From an uncultured Pseudomonadota bacterium (GTDB taxonomy: Bacteria > Pseudomonadota > Gammaproteobacteria > Burkholderiales > JALYOK01): a stretch of 64,000 nt of DNA. The stretch is taken from the NCBI GenBank assembly GCA_902826775.1, contig CADEHE010000003.1, positions 367,892 through 431,891 of the forward strand, given 5' to 3'. Below are positions 46,562 through 55,563 of the stretch, one piece after another. The position numbers and the translations under genes are program-made. The notes under the pieces were generated by a model. That model worked only from the letters and a program-made list of their open reading frames with translations, had not been told where the DNA came from and did no database searches. Numbering within the stretch: position 1 is the stretch's first letter; every line of letters begins with the position of its first letter.

Positions 46562-47032
46562 ATGGTCAAACGCCAATTGATCTCGATCGCCGCACTTGCC
46601 GGAGCGCCGTTTCTGCAGCCCGCCTGGGCAGATGAGGATGCGGCTAGAGGGGTGCCGCTGCAGCCTAAGTATCAGCAAGAATGCGGCGCGTGCCACGCGG
46701 CTTATCCGCCGAACATGCTGCCTGCGGTCTCGTGGCGACGCATTATGATCAACTTGAATCAGCACTTCGGCACTGACGCCACTGTCGATGCGGCGGCAGC
46801 AAAGGAGATTTCCACTTGGCTAAACGCGAACGCCGAAGTGGGCAAACGCGCGCGCGAAGCGCCGCCGGAGGATCGCATCACGCTCGCGCCATGGTTCAAG
46901 CGCGAGCACGACGAAGTGCCTGCCGCTACCTGGAAGTTACCGGTGGTTAAAAGCGCCGCCAACTGCGCGGCCTGCCACACCAAAGCCGACCAAGGAGATT
47001 ACAGTGAACGCAACATCCGCATCCCGCGCTAA
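46562..47032 (+). CDS. Diheme cytochrome c (DHC)
   Basis: This 156-residue exported diheme cytochrome carries hemes at CGACH (about residue 41) and CAACH (about residue 136). A signal peptide ends near PAWA-D. The middle is helical (PPNMLPAVSWRRIM; ATVDAAAAKEISTWLN). DHC passes electrons between cytochrome b and SHP. It starts 13 bp after the SHP stop and overlaps the b561 gene by 29 bp. Confidence 0.92.
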   Translation: MVKRQLISIAALAGAPFLQPAWADEDAARGVPLQPKYQQECGACHAAYPPNMLPAVSWRRIMINLNQHFGTDATVDAAAAKEISTWLNANAEVGKRAREAPPEDRITLAPWFKREHDEVPAATWKLPVVKSAANCAACHTKADQGDYSERNIRIPR

Positions 47033-47738
47033 CACCGAAGCTGTTTCCGGCCAAGGGCGGAAAGTACTAGTTTGGGACGCCCCGGTACGCGTCTTTCATT
47101 GGCTCATGGTGATCTGTTTCGCCGGGGCGTACATCACCGCCGAAAGCGAGCGCTGGCGTTTGCTTCATGTCACGCTCGGCTATACGATGGGTGGGTTGGT
47201 CGCGTTTCGCTTGCTTTGGGGCTTCATTGGCAGCCGCTACGCGCGTTTCTCTGAATTTGTGCGCGGCCCAAGAGCGATCGCCCGATACGTCGGTTCGCTG
47301 CTGCGCGGCCAACCGCGTCACTACACTGGGCACAATCCTGCCGGCGCATTGGCCATCGTCATGTTGCTGCTGCTCGCAGTAACGCTCACCATTTCCGGTT
47401 GGGCGCTATACAACGAAGTGAGCGGTGATTGGCTCGAAGAAGTGCATGAGGTGTTAGCCAACTTAATGCTCGCCGTTGTCGGCGTGCATATAGCGGGCGT
47501 TGTGATCAGTAGCTGGTTGCATCGCGAAAATCTGGTCGGCTCGATGCTCTCGGGGCGGAAATTCGCTTCGCCGCAAGAAGCCATCCGGAGCGCATGGCGC
47601 AGCGTTGCTGTCGTGATGCTGGTTCTTGTACTGGGTTTCTGGTGGGCACAGTGGCGTAATGCGCCAAACCCGGAGCAGACCGCGCAACTGCCGGCCCGCG
47701 CCGACCGCGCGGTCGTCCAAGATCACGGCGAGGACTAG
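47004..47738 (+). CDS. Cytochrome b561 family membrane protein
   Basis: This 244-residue four-helix Ni/Fe-hydrogenase-type cytochrome b supplies quinol electrons to DHC. Haem-ligand His are seen in VRVFHWLMV, LLHVTLGY, LEEVHEVLANL and VVGVHIAGVV. A C-terminal extension with a fifth hydrophobic segment (about 200-215) ends in a polar tail. It starts with GTG 47004 (GGAG upstream), within the DHC 3' end. Confidence 0.92.
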   Translation: MNATSASRANTEAVSGQGRKVLVWDAPVRVFHWLMVICFAGAYITAESERWRLLHVTLGYTMGGLVAFRLLWGFIGSRYARFSEFVRGPRAIARYVGSLLRGQPRHYTGHNPAGALAIVMLLLLAVTLTISGWALYNEVSGDWLEEVHEVLANLMLAVVGVHIAGVVISSWLHRENLVGSMLSGRKFASPQEAIRSAWRSVAVVMLVLVLGFWWAQWRNAPNPEQTAQLPARADRAVVQDHGED

Positions 47739-47764
47739 CACGGTTTTTGCGCGACAATGTAGGC

Positions 47765-48436
47765 ATGCGAATCCTGCTCGCGGAAGACGATGCTTTACTC
47801 GGCGACGGTTTACGCGCCGGCCTGCGTCAACTCGGCTTTCAAGTCGATTGGGTGCGCGACGGCGCCGCCGCCGAACGCGAGTTGCGCGGTCAACCCTACA
47901 CCGCGGCAGTGCTCGATCTCGGCTTGCCGCGCAAAGACGGCATGGAGGTGCTCGAGGCGATTCGCCGCGCCGGAATCACGCTGCCTGTGTTGGTGCTGAC
48001 CGCGCGCGATGCGCTGCCGGACCGCATTCGCGGGCTTGATACCGGCGCCGACGATTACGTCGTGAAGCCGGTCGATCTGAACGAACTGGCGGCGCGCTTG
48101 CGCGCGCTCGTGCGCCGCGCGCACGGCCAGCCGCAAGAATGTCTGATGGCCCAGGATGTCCTATTGGACCCTGCCGCGCGTTCGGTACACCAAGCCGGAG
48201 AATTCATCATCTTGTCGCAACGCGAATTCGATCTGTTGCATGCGCTCATGCTGAATGCCGGACGCGTCATGTCGCGCGAACAGCTGGAGCAACAGATGTA
48301 CAGTTGGGGCCAAGAAGTCGAGAGCAATACGATCGAAGTTCACATCCATCATCTACGGCGCAAGCTTGGCCCGGATATCATTCAAACAGTGCGTGGCGTT
48401 GGTTACCTGCTGCAGCGCGGCGCATCCACAGCATGA
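47765..48436 (+). CDS. QseB-like OmpR-family response regulator
   Basis: The 223-residue regulator starts MRILLAEDDALLGDGLRAG as in the QseB/PmrA group. It has the phospho-acceptor Asp in AVLDLGLPRKDG, Thr in VLTARD and Lys in VVKPVDLNE. The winged helix ends in HHLRRKLG-PDIIQTVRGVGY. It overlaps the kinase by 4 bases (ATGA). It follows the SHP/DHC genes, so it likely regulates them through the CTTAAG-type boxes. Confidence 0.9.
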   Translation: MRILLAEDDALLGDGLRAGLRQLGFQVDWVRDGAAAERELRGQPYTAAVLDLGLPRKDGMEVLEAIRRAGITLPVLVLTARDALPDRIRGLDTGADDYVVKPVDLNELAARLRALVRRAHGQPQECLMAQDVLLDPAARSVHQAGEFIILSQREFDLLHALMLNAGRVMSREQLEQQMYSWGQEVESNTIEVHIHHLRRKLGPDIIQTVRGVGYLLQRGASTA

Positions 48437-49788
48437 CGACGCGGCCACGTTCGCTGCAAGGCCGCTTGCTGAGCCTCGTACTGAGCTTAGTTATCAGCGC
48501 CTGGATCGCCACTGCCATCGTCACCTGGTTCGACGTGCGCCACGAACTGGGTGAGCTGCTCGATGGGCACTTGGCGCAAGCGGCCGCATTGCTAGTCGTA
48601 CAACAGACAAACGAAATCGAAGACGATCATCATGGCATTGATGCACCGAGCCTGCATCGCTACGCGCCAAAAGTGGCCTTTCAAGTTTTTCATGAGGGGC
48701 GCATGGCCCTGCGTTCCGCCAATGCGCCGTTGGTGCCGATGATCGATCCGCAGGAACACTTTCAAACCGGTTTTCGAACAGTGAGGATCGACGCGACTAC
48801 ATGGCGCGTGTTTGCCGCCTACGGCGCTGAGCGCGACGTGCAAGTTTACGTCGGTGAGCAAGAGGCATCGCGCAGCTCCATTCTGTGGGCAGTGCTGCGC
48901 GGCACGCTGTGGCCGATGCTGCTCGCCCTGCCGTTGCTGGCTCTAGCGGCTTGGTGGGCTGTGCGCAGCGGGTTCGCACCGCTGCGTCGCCTTGTCCAAA
49001 CCCTGCGCGCGCGACAAGCACAGGCACTGCAGCCGATTGTCATGGCGAATGCGCCAGCGGAAATCCTGCCGATGGTCGAAGCGCTCAATGATCTATTCGC
49101 CCGCATCGCAAACTTGATGGAATCCGAGCGGCGCTTCACCGCCGATGCCGCACACGAACTGCGCACACCCGTTGCGGCGATCAGGGCACAGGCGCAAGTC
49201 GCGCTGGCAGAATCGGATAGCGATCTGCGCGCGCGCGCCTTGCACGCTACGCTTGAGGGCTGCGATCGCGCTGCGCGCCTAGTCGATCAGTTGCTCATGC
49301 TTTCTCGGCTAGAGGCCGGCGCCGCACCCTCGCTCGTTGCGGTCGACTTGAGCACGCTCGCCCGCCAGGTGGCCGCAGACATAGCGCCGCAGGCCGTTCG
49401 AAAACAGCAGCATCTAACGGTAGATGCTCAACGCGAGCATATCGTCAAGGCGGATGCCCCCCTTTTGTCTGCTCTCATCCGCAATTTAATCGACAACGCC
49501 ATTCGCTATAGTCCGGCGGGTGCACACGTCAAACTCTCAGTCGCGGCGCACGAGCATGGCTTAGAGCTATCGGTGGAGGATAACGGCCCCGGTCTCACAG
49601 AAGCGGAAATTCAGCATCTCGGCGAGCGCTTTTTTCGCGTACTCGGCACTGAAGGGAGCGGGAGCGGATTGGGTTGGTCTATCGTCAGGCAAATTGCACG
49701 CGCTCACCGCGCTTTCGTTGAGGTCACACGCTCGACATCGGGCGGCTTGCGAGTGTGCGTGCGCTTTTCGCTGCCCGCTACCAGCTAG
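48433..49788 (+). CDS. QseC-like sensor histidine kinase
   Basis: This 451-residue kinase has helices at about 13-33 and 158-176, a short periplasmic sensor between, HAMP, HisKA with phospho-acceptor His in ADAAHELRTPVAAI, and HATPase_c with N box (LIDNAIRY), G1 (DNGPGL) and G2 (GSGLGWSIV). The periplasmic part is 120 residues or so and includes a His pair (DDHHGID). It pairs with the QseB-like regulator upstream. The signal is unknown; oxygen, NO or metal would fit the SHP context. Confidence 0.92.
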   Translation: MTTRPRSLQGRLLSLVLSLVISAWIATAIVTWFDVRHELGELLDGHLAQAAALLVVQQTNEIEDDHHGIDAPSLHRYAPKVAFQVFHEGRMALRSANAPLVPMIDPQEHFQTGFRTVRIDATTWRVFAAYGAERDVQVYVGEQEASRSSILWAVLRGTLWPMLLALPLLALAAWWAVRSGFAPLRRLVQTLRARQAQALQPIVMANAPAEILPMVEALNDLFARIANLMESERRFTADAAHELRTPVAAIRAQAQVALAESDSDLRARALHATLEGCDRAARLVDQLLMLSRLEAGAAPSLVAVDLSTLARQVAADIAPQAVRKQQHLTVDAQREHIVKADAPLLSALIRNLIDNAIRYSPAGAHVKLSVAAHEHGLELSVEDNGPGLTEAEIQHLGERFFRVLGTEGSGSGLGWSIVRQIARAHRAFVEVTRSTSGGLRVCVRFSLPATS

Positions 49789-49803
49789 CGTCGCGTCCCG
49801 AGC

Positions 49804-50313
49804 CTAACGCTTGCGCGTTGCGCTAGAACTCACGCGCTTCTTCGATGCCTTAAGCTTGGCCGCAAGCTTACTCAATGAGTCGCGCATCTCCTCGGCCGCC
49901 CTTTCGGCGTTGCTTCGCATCTCTTCCCACGCATCCGCACCATGCTCGCGCAGCGCCAGCACCTGTTTCTGAGCTATGGCACGGAGCTCACCCAAGCGTG
50001 TCCACTGCGGGTCGAGTTCTTCTCTTAGCTTTTCACCTACCTCTTTTGCGGTCAGCTTCAGTTCCTCAAACTTATCGTCCCACTCGCTCAAGTGTTGCTC
50101 AAACTTCTCGCGAAACTGGAACTTTTTGTGTTCCTCGTCGCTGCCCCCACCTTCGCGCAACAATCGATCTATTTCCGCTTCGGCCTCAAGCCAGTTCCGC
50201 AGCGCATCGCCCGAAAAACCATTGTGTTCCGCCCGAAAATATGCCGCCTCGGCGATCATCTCTCGACGCTGCTCTGCCGACACGGGTGCAGCACCCCGTT
50301 GATTTCTAGACAT
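49804..50313 (-). CDS. DUF2934 family protein
   Basis: This 169-residue protein has the DUF2934 core at its N-terminus (RREMIAEAAYFRAEH, DALRNWLEAEAEIDRLL), seen in many stress-linked proteobacterial proteins. The rest (about 60-165) is a long, charged coiled coil rich in Glu, Lys and Ala ending in a basic tail. The function is unknown. Divergent from the DUF294-CBS gene, it shares a perfect TTGAT-N4-ATCAA box at 50392-50405. Confidence 0.78.
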   Translation of the reverse strand: MSRNQRGAAPVSAEQRREMIAEAAYFRAEHNGFSGDALRNWLEAEAEIDRLLREGGGSDEEHKKFQFREKFEQHLSEWDDKFEELKLTAKEVGEKLREELDPQWTRLGELRAIAQKQVLALREHGADAWEEMRSNAERAAEEMRDSLSKLAAKLKASKKRVSSSATRKR

Positions 50314-50391
50314 AGCCGGTCCTCCTAAAAACGAGCCCCAACCCGGGCAACGAACCAGCGTGCATGCTACCGAGTCAGGCGACGGCCTTTT

Positions 50392-50405
50392 TTGATCTTG
50401 ATCAA
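50392..50405. promoter_or_regulatory. FNR/ANR box
   Basis: TTGAT-CTTG-ATCAA, a perfect FNR/ANR consensus, in the 185-bp divergent region; it is 79 bp from the DUF2934 start and 94 bp from the DUF294-CBS start. Confidence 0.75.
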
Positions 50406-50498
50406 ACTATTTGCCAAACCTCATCGCTTTTTGCGTGTGTACCGATCTCCCGCGCGGCGTCGGGCTACGCACGCCGGCGCGAATGGTAAAGTATTCGC

Positions 50499-52376
50499 AT
50501 GAACGCCGCCGAGCAAAACGTGCTGGTCGCTGCCGCAGATTCTTTCCTGCGCCAGCATCTCCCCTTCCGCAAGATGCTGGCGGAAGAGACTCGCGGGCTC
50601 GCTGCACGGCTGCGGCTTACCTACTTTGCCAAGGACAGCAAAGTCCTTGATGCGACGGACGGCTTGCCGAGTGCCTTGTTCATTGTTCAGCGCGGACGCA
50701 TCGAAAGCCGGCGCGCGGCACCCGGTGATTCGCCACGCACACTCGGTGCTGGCGAGGTATTTCCAATCAATGCGCTTCTGGCGCGGCGCGCGACACGCAA
50801 CTGCTATCGAGCCATTGAAGATACCTTCTGCTATTTACTGCCGTTTCAAGAGTTTTTGCGATGCTTTGAGGAGAGTAGTGAGTTTCGCCGCTTCTGCACG
50901 AACTACCTAAGCAGCCTGTTGGATCAAAGTGAGCGTGAACGGCAAGGAGAATTCGCCCAAATCGTCGCCCTGCAACAAACGCTCAATGCTCTGCTGCGCG
51001 AAACCATGACGCGTGAGGTTCTGACCTGCCTACCCGGCACGCCTATCGGCACGGCGCTGCGGCAGATGACGCAGCGTAAGGTAGGTTCCATTCTAATCGT
51101 GGAGGATCGCCGCGTTGTTGGCATTTTGACGGAGCGCGACGTCATTGCTCGCGTCACGCTATCTCAAGCGGATCTAAACGTGCCGATAGCGCAATTCATG
51201 ACAGCCAAGCCTGTCACACTGCGCAGCGACCAAAGCGCATACGATGCCGCCTTGACCATGACACGGCATGGAATACGCCATGTCCCGATCACCGAGGAAG
51301 GCAACCTAGCCGGCATCGTCTCCGAGCGCGACTTGTTTGGTCTGCAGAGAAGCAGCTTGCACCACATCGGCCGCGCGATATCCGTCGCCGCCGATACTGG
51401 GGCCTTGAAGTCGGCCGCCAGCGGCATCGGCCGTCTAATCGAACGGATGCTCGCGCAAGGCGTCGCCGGTGAGCAGCTCACGCGCCTTATATCGTCGCTT
51501 AACGATCGGGTTGCGCTGCGCGCCATCGCATTGCAGGCTGAGCTGCATTCCATTCACGAGATCGAGTTTTGCTGGCTGGCGCTGGGCAGCGAGGGCCGCC
51601 AAGAACAGACTTTAGCCACCGATCAAGACAACGCGATCGTGTTCGATGCTGGAGAGAAAGATGTCGAAGCGCAACGAGAGCGCTTGCTTGCGTTCGCTGC
51701 TTCGGTGAATGACGTCTTGCGGCAGTGCGGATTTCCGCTTTGCAAAGGCGGCATCATGGCAGGCAACCGTGCCTGGTGTTTGACGCTGCGTGAATGGCTT
51801 GCACAATTCTCCGACTGGGTGCGTAACCCCGTGCCGGAAGCATTGCTCAATGCAGCGATCTTTTTTGATTTGCGCGCCTTGGACGGGAATCATCGTCTAG
51901 CCACTGAACTACGCGCAGCAGTCACGGAGATGACCTCCTCACGCACTTTGTTTCTGCGTCACTTAGCGGCCACCGCGGTGCAGAATGCCCCCCCGCTTGG
52001 CTTGCTGCGCGATTTCGTTACCGACGACAGCGAGTATCCCGGCACGATTGATCTAAAGGCCGGTGGCATCCGCATATTTGTGGACGCAGCACGGATTATG
52101 GCGTTGTCCCAACGCGTCACGGAAACGTGCACGGCAGACCGCTTGCGGCTTGCCGGCCGCGCCATGCGTGTGACAGACCAAGAGATCGCGGCGCTCATTG
52201 AAGCGTTCTACTATCTGCAAATCTTGCGTCTAAAACATCAGCAGTTGCATCCGGACCGGCCTGCTAACCGCATCGCTCCCGCCCAGCTTAACGCGCTGGA
52301 ACAGCGCGTCCTAAAGGAGTCTTTGCGACTGGCGAAAACGCTGCAAACGCGCTTGTCGCTCGACTATCAACTGTGA
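50499..52376 (+). CDS. DUF294 nucleotidyltransferase-like protein with CNMP-binding and CBS domains
   Basis: This 625-residue cytoplasmic protein has a cNMP-binding-like domain (about 20-135; GEVFPINALLARR), a tandem CBS pair (about 165-285; TALRQMTQRKVGSILIVED, YDAALTMTRHGIRHVPITEEG), a GlnD-like nucleotidyltransferase domain (about 315-460) with GSEGRQEQTLATDQDNAI holding the acidic pair, and the DUF294 C-terminal substrate domain. It likely senses nucleotides and may modify a partner; the partner is unknown. The stop overlaps the exonuclease GTG by 4 bases (GTGA). Confidence 0.88.
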   Translation: MNAAEQNVLVAAADSFLRQHLPFRKMLAEETRGLAARLRLTYFAKDSKVLDATDGLPSALFIVQRGRIESRRAAPGDSPRTLGAGEVFPINALLARRATRNCYRAIEDTFCYLLPFQEFLRCFEESSEFRRFCTNYLSSLLDQSERERQGEFAQIVALQQTLNALLRETMTREVLTCLPGTPIGTALRQMTQRKVGSILIVEDRRVVGILTERDVIARVTLSQADLNVPIAQFMTAKPVTLRSDQSAYDAALTMTRHGIRHVPITEEGNLAGIVSERDLFGLQRSSLHHIGRAISVAADTGALKSAASGIGRLIERMLAQGVAGEQLTRLISSLNDRVALRAIALQAELHSIHEIEFCWLALGSEGRQEQTLATDQDNAIVFDAGEKDVEAQRERLLAFAASVNDVLRQCGFPLCKGGIMAGNRAWCLTLREWLAQFSDWVRNPVPEALLNAAIFFDLRALDGNHRLATELRAAVTEMTSSRTLFLRHLAATAVQNAPPLGLLRDFVTDDSEYPGTIDLKAGGIRIFVDAARIMALSQRVTETCTADRLRLAGRAMRVTDQEIAALIEAFYYLQILRLKHQQLHPDRPANRIAPAQLNALEQRVLKESLRLAKTLQTRLSLDYQL

Positions 52377-53062
52377 GCTGGTGGCCTTTCGGCACAAGCC
52401 GACCACTCTTGACGGACACGCAAGCGCAGCAACTGCGGCGCTGGCAAGCGATTACCCTGCCGCATGCGAAACTTGGTCTAGACGGTGCGAGGTTTATTGT
52501 TCTGGACACTGAAACATCTGGCCTCGATCACCGAAAGGACCGCCTACTCTCGATTGGAGCGGTAGTAGTGCAAAGCAGCACTATCGAGATCGGCGAGGTG
52601 TTCGATTGTGTTTTGCGGCAGGCTACTCCGAGCGGGCAAGACAACATCCTCATCCACGGTATTGGCGGCACTCAGCAACTTGAGGGAGAGCCGTCCGTTC
52701 CAGCGCTGTTGCGCTTTCTTGCATTCGCCAAGAAAGATCCAATCGTTGCGTTTCACGCGGGCTTTGATCAACACTTCGTCGATCGCGCCTTGAAGCGCCA
52801 TTTGGGCTATACCAGCGCGAGCACTTGGCTTGATCTCGCTCTGCTATTGCCCGCGCTATTCCGCGAGGTGCCGGGCACCCATCTGGATGACTGGCTGGCA
52901 CACTTCGGCATCATCCCGGCCCAACGGCACAGCGCGCTAGGGGACGCCGCCGCCACTGCGCAGCTATTGTTGATTGCGCTGAGCGAGGCGCGCGTGCAAG
53001 GCTTGCTAAACCTGCGCGCTCTGCGCAAGCGCGCCGCTCAGCTTCGGTGGCTGCAGCGCTGA
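52373..53062 (+). CDS. DnaQ-like 3'-5' exonuclease
   Basis: This 229-residue DEDDh exonuclease has Asp/Glu in VLDTETSGLD, Asp in AFHAGFDQHFV, and His/Asp in HSALGDAAATAQLL. It resembles PolC/epsilon-like exonucleases that are often encoded next to DUF294-CBS proteins. Distinct from the dnaQ at 24.7 kb, it has a hydrophobic-start N-terminus and no alpha-binding tail. It starts with GTG 52373, coupled to the preceding gene. Confidence 0.9.
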   Translation: MSWWPFGTSRPLLTDTQAQQLRRWQAITLPHAKLGLDGARFIVLDTETSGLDHRKDRLLSIGAVVVQSSTIEIGEVFDCVLRQATPSGQDNILIHGIGGTQQLEGEPSVPALLRFLAFAKKDPIVAFHAGFDQHFVDRALKRHLGYTSASTWLDLALLLPALFREVPGTHLDDWLAHFGIIPAQRHSALGDAAATAQLLLIALSEARVQGLLNLRALRKRAAQLRWLQR

Positions 53063-53065
53063 TGC

Positions 53066-53512
53066 TCAGCGGACTTCCAGCTTCTTGACTCCGCCGCCCG
53101 CTTTCTTGGGCAGCGTCAATTCAAGCACGCCGTCGGCGTACTTCGCGTCCGCTTTGGTTTGATCGACGTCGGTAGGCAAAGTGAAGCTGCGGTACATGCT
53201 GCCGTAGTAGCGCTCACTGCGCAGCAGCTTCTCGCCCTTCTTCTCTTCGTGCTCCTTCTTGACCTCTGCCGTGATAGCGACTTGATTGCCGTCGATCGAT
53301 ACGCCAATGTCTTCCTTCTTGACGCCCGGCACTTCCGCCTTAACCGTGTACGCGGCATCATTCTCTGCTACATCGATCGCGATATCGATCGCTTCGACGC
53401 CCTTCATGCGCATGGGTTGCATCATGCGCCGCATCATCTTCTCCACAGAGTCATCCCACAGACTCATGCGTCCCAATTCACTAAACGGTTCCCAGCGCGA
53501 AATATTAGCCAT
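53066..53512 (-). CDS. Hsp20/alpha-crystallin family small heat shock protein
   Basis: This 148-residue small heat shock protein prevents aggregation of unfolded proteins. It starts MANISRWEPFSELG and has a Met-rich N-terminal arm (MMRRMMQPMRM), the alpha-crystallin domain (about 45-135) with AYTVKAEVPGVKKEDIGVSI and RYYGSMYRSFTLP, and the DGVLELTLPKK motif. The C-terminal IXI-type tail is weak. It is convergent with the exonuclease; its upstream region carries an FNR/ANR box. Confidence 0.92.
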   Translation of the reverse strand: MANISRWEPFSELGRMSLWDDSVEKMMRRMMQPMRMKGVEAIDIAIDVAENDAAYTVKAEVPGVKKEDIGVSIDGNQVAITAEVKKEHEEKKGEKLLRSERYYGSMYRSFTLPTDVDQTKADAKYADGVLELTLPKKAGGGVKKLEVR

Positions 53513-53601
53513 TGCACTCTCCTTCGGTTCATCGGACAGGTACTGTCTTGCGGTAGTCCCAGATTGCCGACGCAGCATATCCCGCCGAAACGTCACAGTT
53601 T

Positions 53602-53615
53602 TTGATTTGCATCAA
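53602..53615. promoter_or_regulatory. FNR/ANR box (Hsp20 side)
   Basis: TTGAT-TTGC-ATCAA, a perfect consensus, 90 bp upstream of the Hsp20 start in the 231-bp divergent region with uspA. Confidence 0.78.
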
Positions 53616-53672
53616 ACCGCACGCACTCACCTACTCTCAACAGAGTTCAGCTGCGGTTTCTGCGTTCGATTT

Positions 53673-53686
53673 CTGATCTATGTCAA
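53673..53686. promoter_or_regulatory. FNR/ANR-like site (UspA side)
   Basis: CTGAT-CTAT-GTCAA, a one-base variant of the TTGAT-N4-GTCAA type, 58 bp upstream of the uspA ATG. Confidence 0.55.
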
Positions 53687-53743
53687 AGCGCTCACGGCGA
53701 AGCTGGTTAACCTATCGTCGTATTGCCAACCGGGAGGGTCGTG

Positions 53744-54571
53744 ATGTATCGCAGTATTTTGGTTCATCTTGATCACAGCAAGCACTGCGCGAGTCGCATC
53801 GATGTGGCCTGCGCTTTGGCGCAAACCTATGACGCACATCTGATCGGTCTATACGCGATCGATGGACGCGAAGGCCTGGGTGAAGCTGCCGGAACAGGCG
53901 CACTGCTGGAGCGCATGGGTTTGGTCGCGCCTCAGTTCGCCCGATTCGCCGCGCTCTTTGAGGAACGCGCCGCGCGCGCCGGCATCGGCAAACGGGAATT
54001 GCGTCAAGCGGAAGGCGATGCCGCCAAGAACGTCGCGCTGCATACGCGCTATTGTGACTTAGCCGTAATCGGGCAAGGCGACCCGGAAGAAACGGCCACT
54101 GGTGTAACAGCGGTCTTCGCTCAACATGTGGCGCTGGGCGCCGGCGCACCGGTTCTCGTACTGCCCTACTACACCGATACCTTTGCAACTATTGGTCAAC
54201 GCGTACTGATCGCTTGGGATGGTGGCCGCGAGGCTGCGCGCGCCGCACGTGACGCGCTGCCGTTCCTGGTGCGCGCGCAGCAAACCTATGCGGTGAGCGT
54301 TCGTTCCAAATCCGGCGAGCGTGCTGAGCTAGCACCAAGCGCGGATTTAGCGAAGTATCTTGCGCACCATCGGGTTCGCGTTGAAGCCAGCGAGACTTTT
54401 GGCGGCGACATTGGCGTCGGCGACGCGCTGCTTGCCCGCGTCTCCGACTACGGCGCGGATTTGGTGGTCATGGGTGCTTACGGTCATTCGCGGCTGCGCG
54501 AACTGGTGCTCGGGGGTGCTACGCAGACTCTGCTTAGCCACATGACCGCCCCCGTGCTGATGTCGCACTAA
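53744..54571 (+). CDS. Universal stress protein (UspA family, double domain)
   Basis: This 275-residue protein has two Usp domains. The first (about 1-145) starts MYRSILVHLDHSKHCAS. The second (about 155-275) has RVLIAWDGGREAARAA and ends in DLVVMGAYGHSRLRELVLGG, the ATP-binding G-X2-G-X9-G-S/T-like motif with GGATQTLL. ATG 53744 has GGAGGG upstream. Two FNR-type sites lie upstream, consistent with anaerobic induction as for known Usp proteins. Confidence 0.92.
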   Translation: MYRSILVHLDHSKHCASRIDVACALAQTYDAHLIGLYAIDGREGLGEAAGTGALLERMGLVAPQFARFAALFEERAARAGIGKRELRQAEGDAAKNVALHTRYCDLAVIGQGDPEETATGVTAVFAQHVALGAGAPVLVLPYYTDTFATIGQRVLIAWDGGREAARAARDALPFLVRAQQTYAVSVRSKSGERAELAPSADLAKYLAHHRVRVEASETFGGDIGVGDALLARVSDYGADLVVMGAYGHSRLRELVLGGATQTLLSHMTAPVLMSH

Positions 54572-54594
54572 GATTCAGCGACCTTACAAGATAA

Positions 54595-55056
54595 CTACGC
54601 CTCGGGCAGCGCGGCGAACTGCTCTAACCAGCGCATGAACTCGCCGTAATCCATCGCGCCGACGCGGCGGTCCAGTTCCTCACCGCCGCGCATCGCGATG
54701 AACGCGGGTATGCCGCGCACGCCGAAACGCGCAGCAAGCTCGGGCTGCTCCTCCGTATTGAGCTTCGCGATGCGCAGCCTGGGTTCCATGGCGGCTGCGG
54801 CACGCTCGACGAGCGGTGCCATCATGCGGCACGGCGCGCACCACGACGCCCACAAGTCTATGACAATCGGAATGGCGCTACGCTCGGTGTGCGCCGAGAA
54901 GTTGGCGCGATCCAACTGCAGCGGCTTGCCGACAAACAGTGCCTGCTTGCATTTGCCGCAGCGCGCCTCCTGCGCAGGGCGAGCGGATAGCATACGGTTG
55001 GTCGCGCTGCAATACGGGCAAACGACGTTAACCTTGCGCTCTGCACTTGGGTTCAT
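54595..55056 (-). CDS. trxC: Thioredoxin TrxC (zinc-binding)
   Basis: Thioredoxin 2 has an N-terminal zinc domain (CPYC and CGKC, about residues 13-36) and a thioredoxin domain. The active site reads WCAPC rather than the usual WCGPC, which should shift its redox potential. The cis-Pro is in GIPAFIAM. The length is 153 residues. It starts 9 bp after the second UspA gene and is probably cotranscribed. Confidence 0.93.
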   Translation of the reverse strand: MNPSAERKVNVVCPYCSATNRMLSARPAQEARCGKCKQALFVGKPLQLDRANFSAHTERSAIPIVIDLWASWCAPCRMMAPLVERAAAAMEPRLRIAKLNTEEQPELAARFGVRGIPAFIAMRGGEELDRRVGAMDYGEFMRWLEQFAALPEA

Positions 55057-55065
55057 ACGATCAGC

Positions 55066-55509
55066 TTACCGATACACCAAAACGGGGATCTTGCTATGAG
55101 TCAAGACCTTGTTCGTCTCGCTACCCAACACCAAAGCTCTGACCCCGCGGCGGCCGTGGGAAGCCATCACGATCAAGTCGCTGCCAGCACGCTGCGCCGC
55201 TTCCAGTATGCCAAGATACGGTTGATCAAATCGGTTGCGCACTTCCTCGCATGTAACACCCACCGCCTGGACCTGCGCCGCCACAGCAGCCAACGCTTTG
55301 TTGGCCTCCTCTTCGGTTTCCTCGGTGAACTCCTCCTGGCTAATCGCACCATAGATGGCCGCTTCAGGGTAAACCACAGCGGAGAACAACGGCATGACAT
55401 AGACGGCTGTCAAACTTGCATTGAAGCTCTTCGCCAGCACTGCCGCGGCCTTGACGGCACTCATCGACAACTCAGACCCATCAGTTGGAACAAGTATGCG
55501 CTTGAACAT
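55066..55509 (-). CDS. Universal stress protein (UspA family, single domain)
   Basis: This 147-residue UspA protein begins MFKRILVPTDGSELSMSAV and has the ATP-binding motif DLIVMASHGRRGVRALVLGSETNKVL near the end (glycines and Ser/Thr in the usual spacing). It is followed by trxC. A TTGAC-N4-GTCAA palindrome lies 55 bp upstream. Confidence 0.93.
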   Translation of the reverse strand: MFKRILVPTDGSELSMSAVKAAAVLAKSFNASLTAVYVMPLFSAVVYPEAAIYGAISQEEFTEETEEEANKALAAVAAQVQAVGVTCEEVRNRFDQPYLGILEAAQRAGSDLIVMASHGRRGVRALVLGSETNKVLTHSKIPVLVYR

Positions 55510-55563
55510 AGTCGTTTCCCTCCATTCGGCCTTCTAGTATCGCTACAGCCGGCGAATCGGTGT

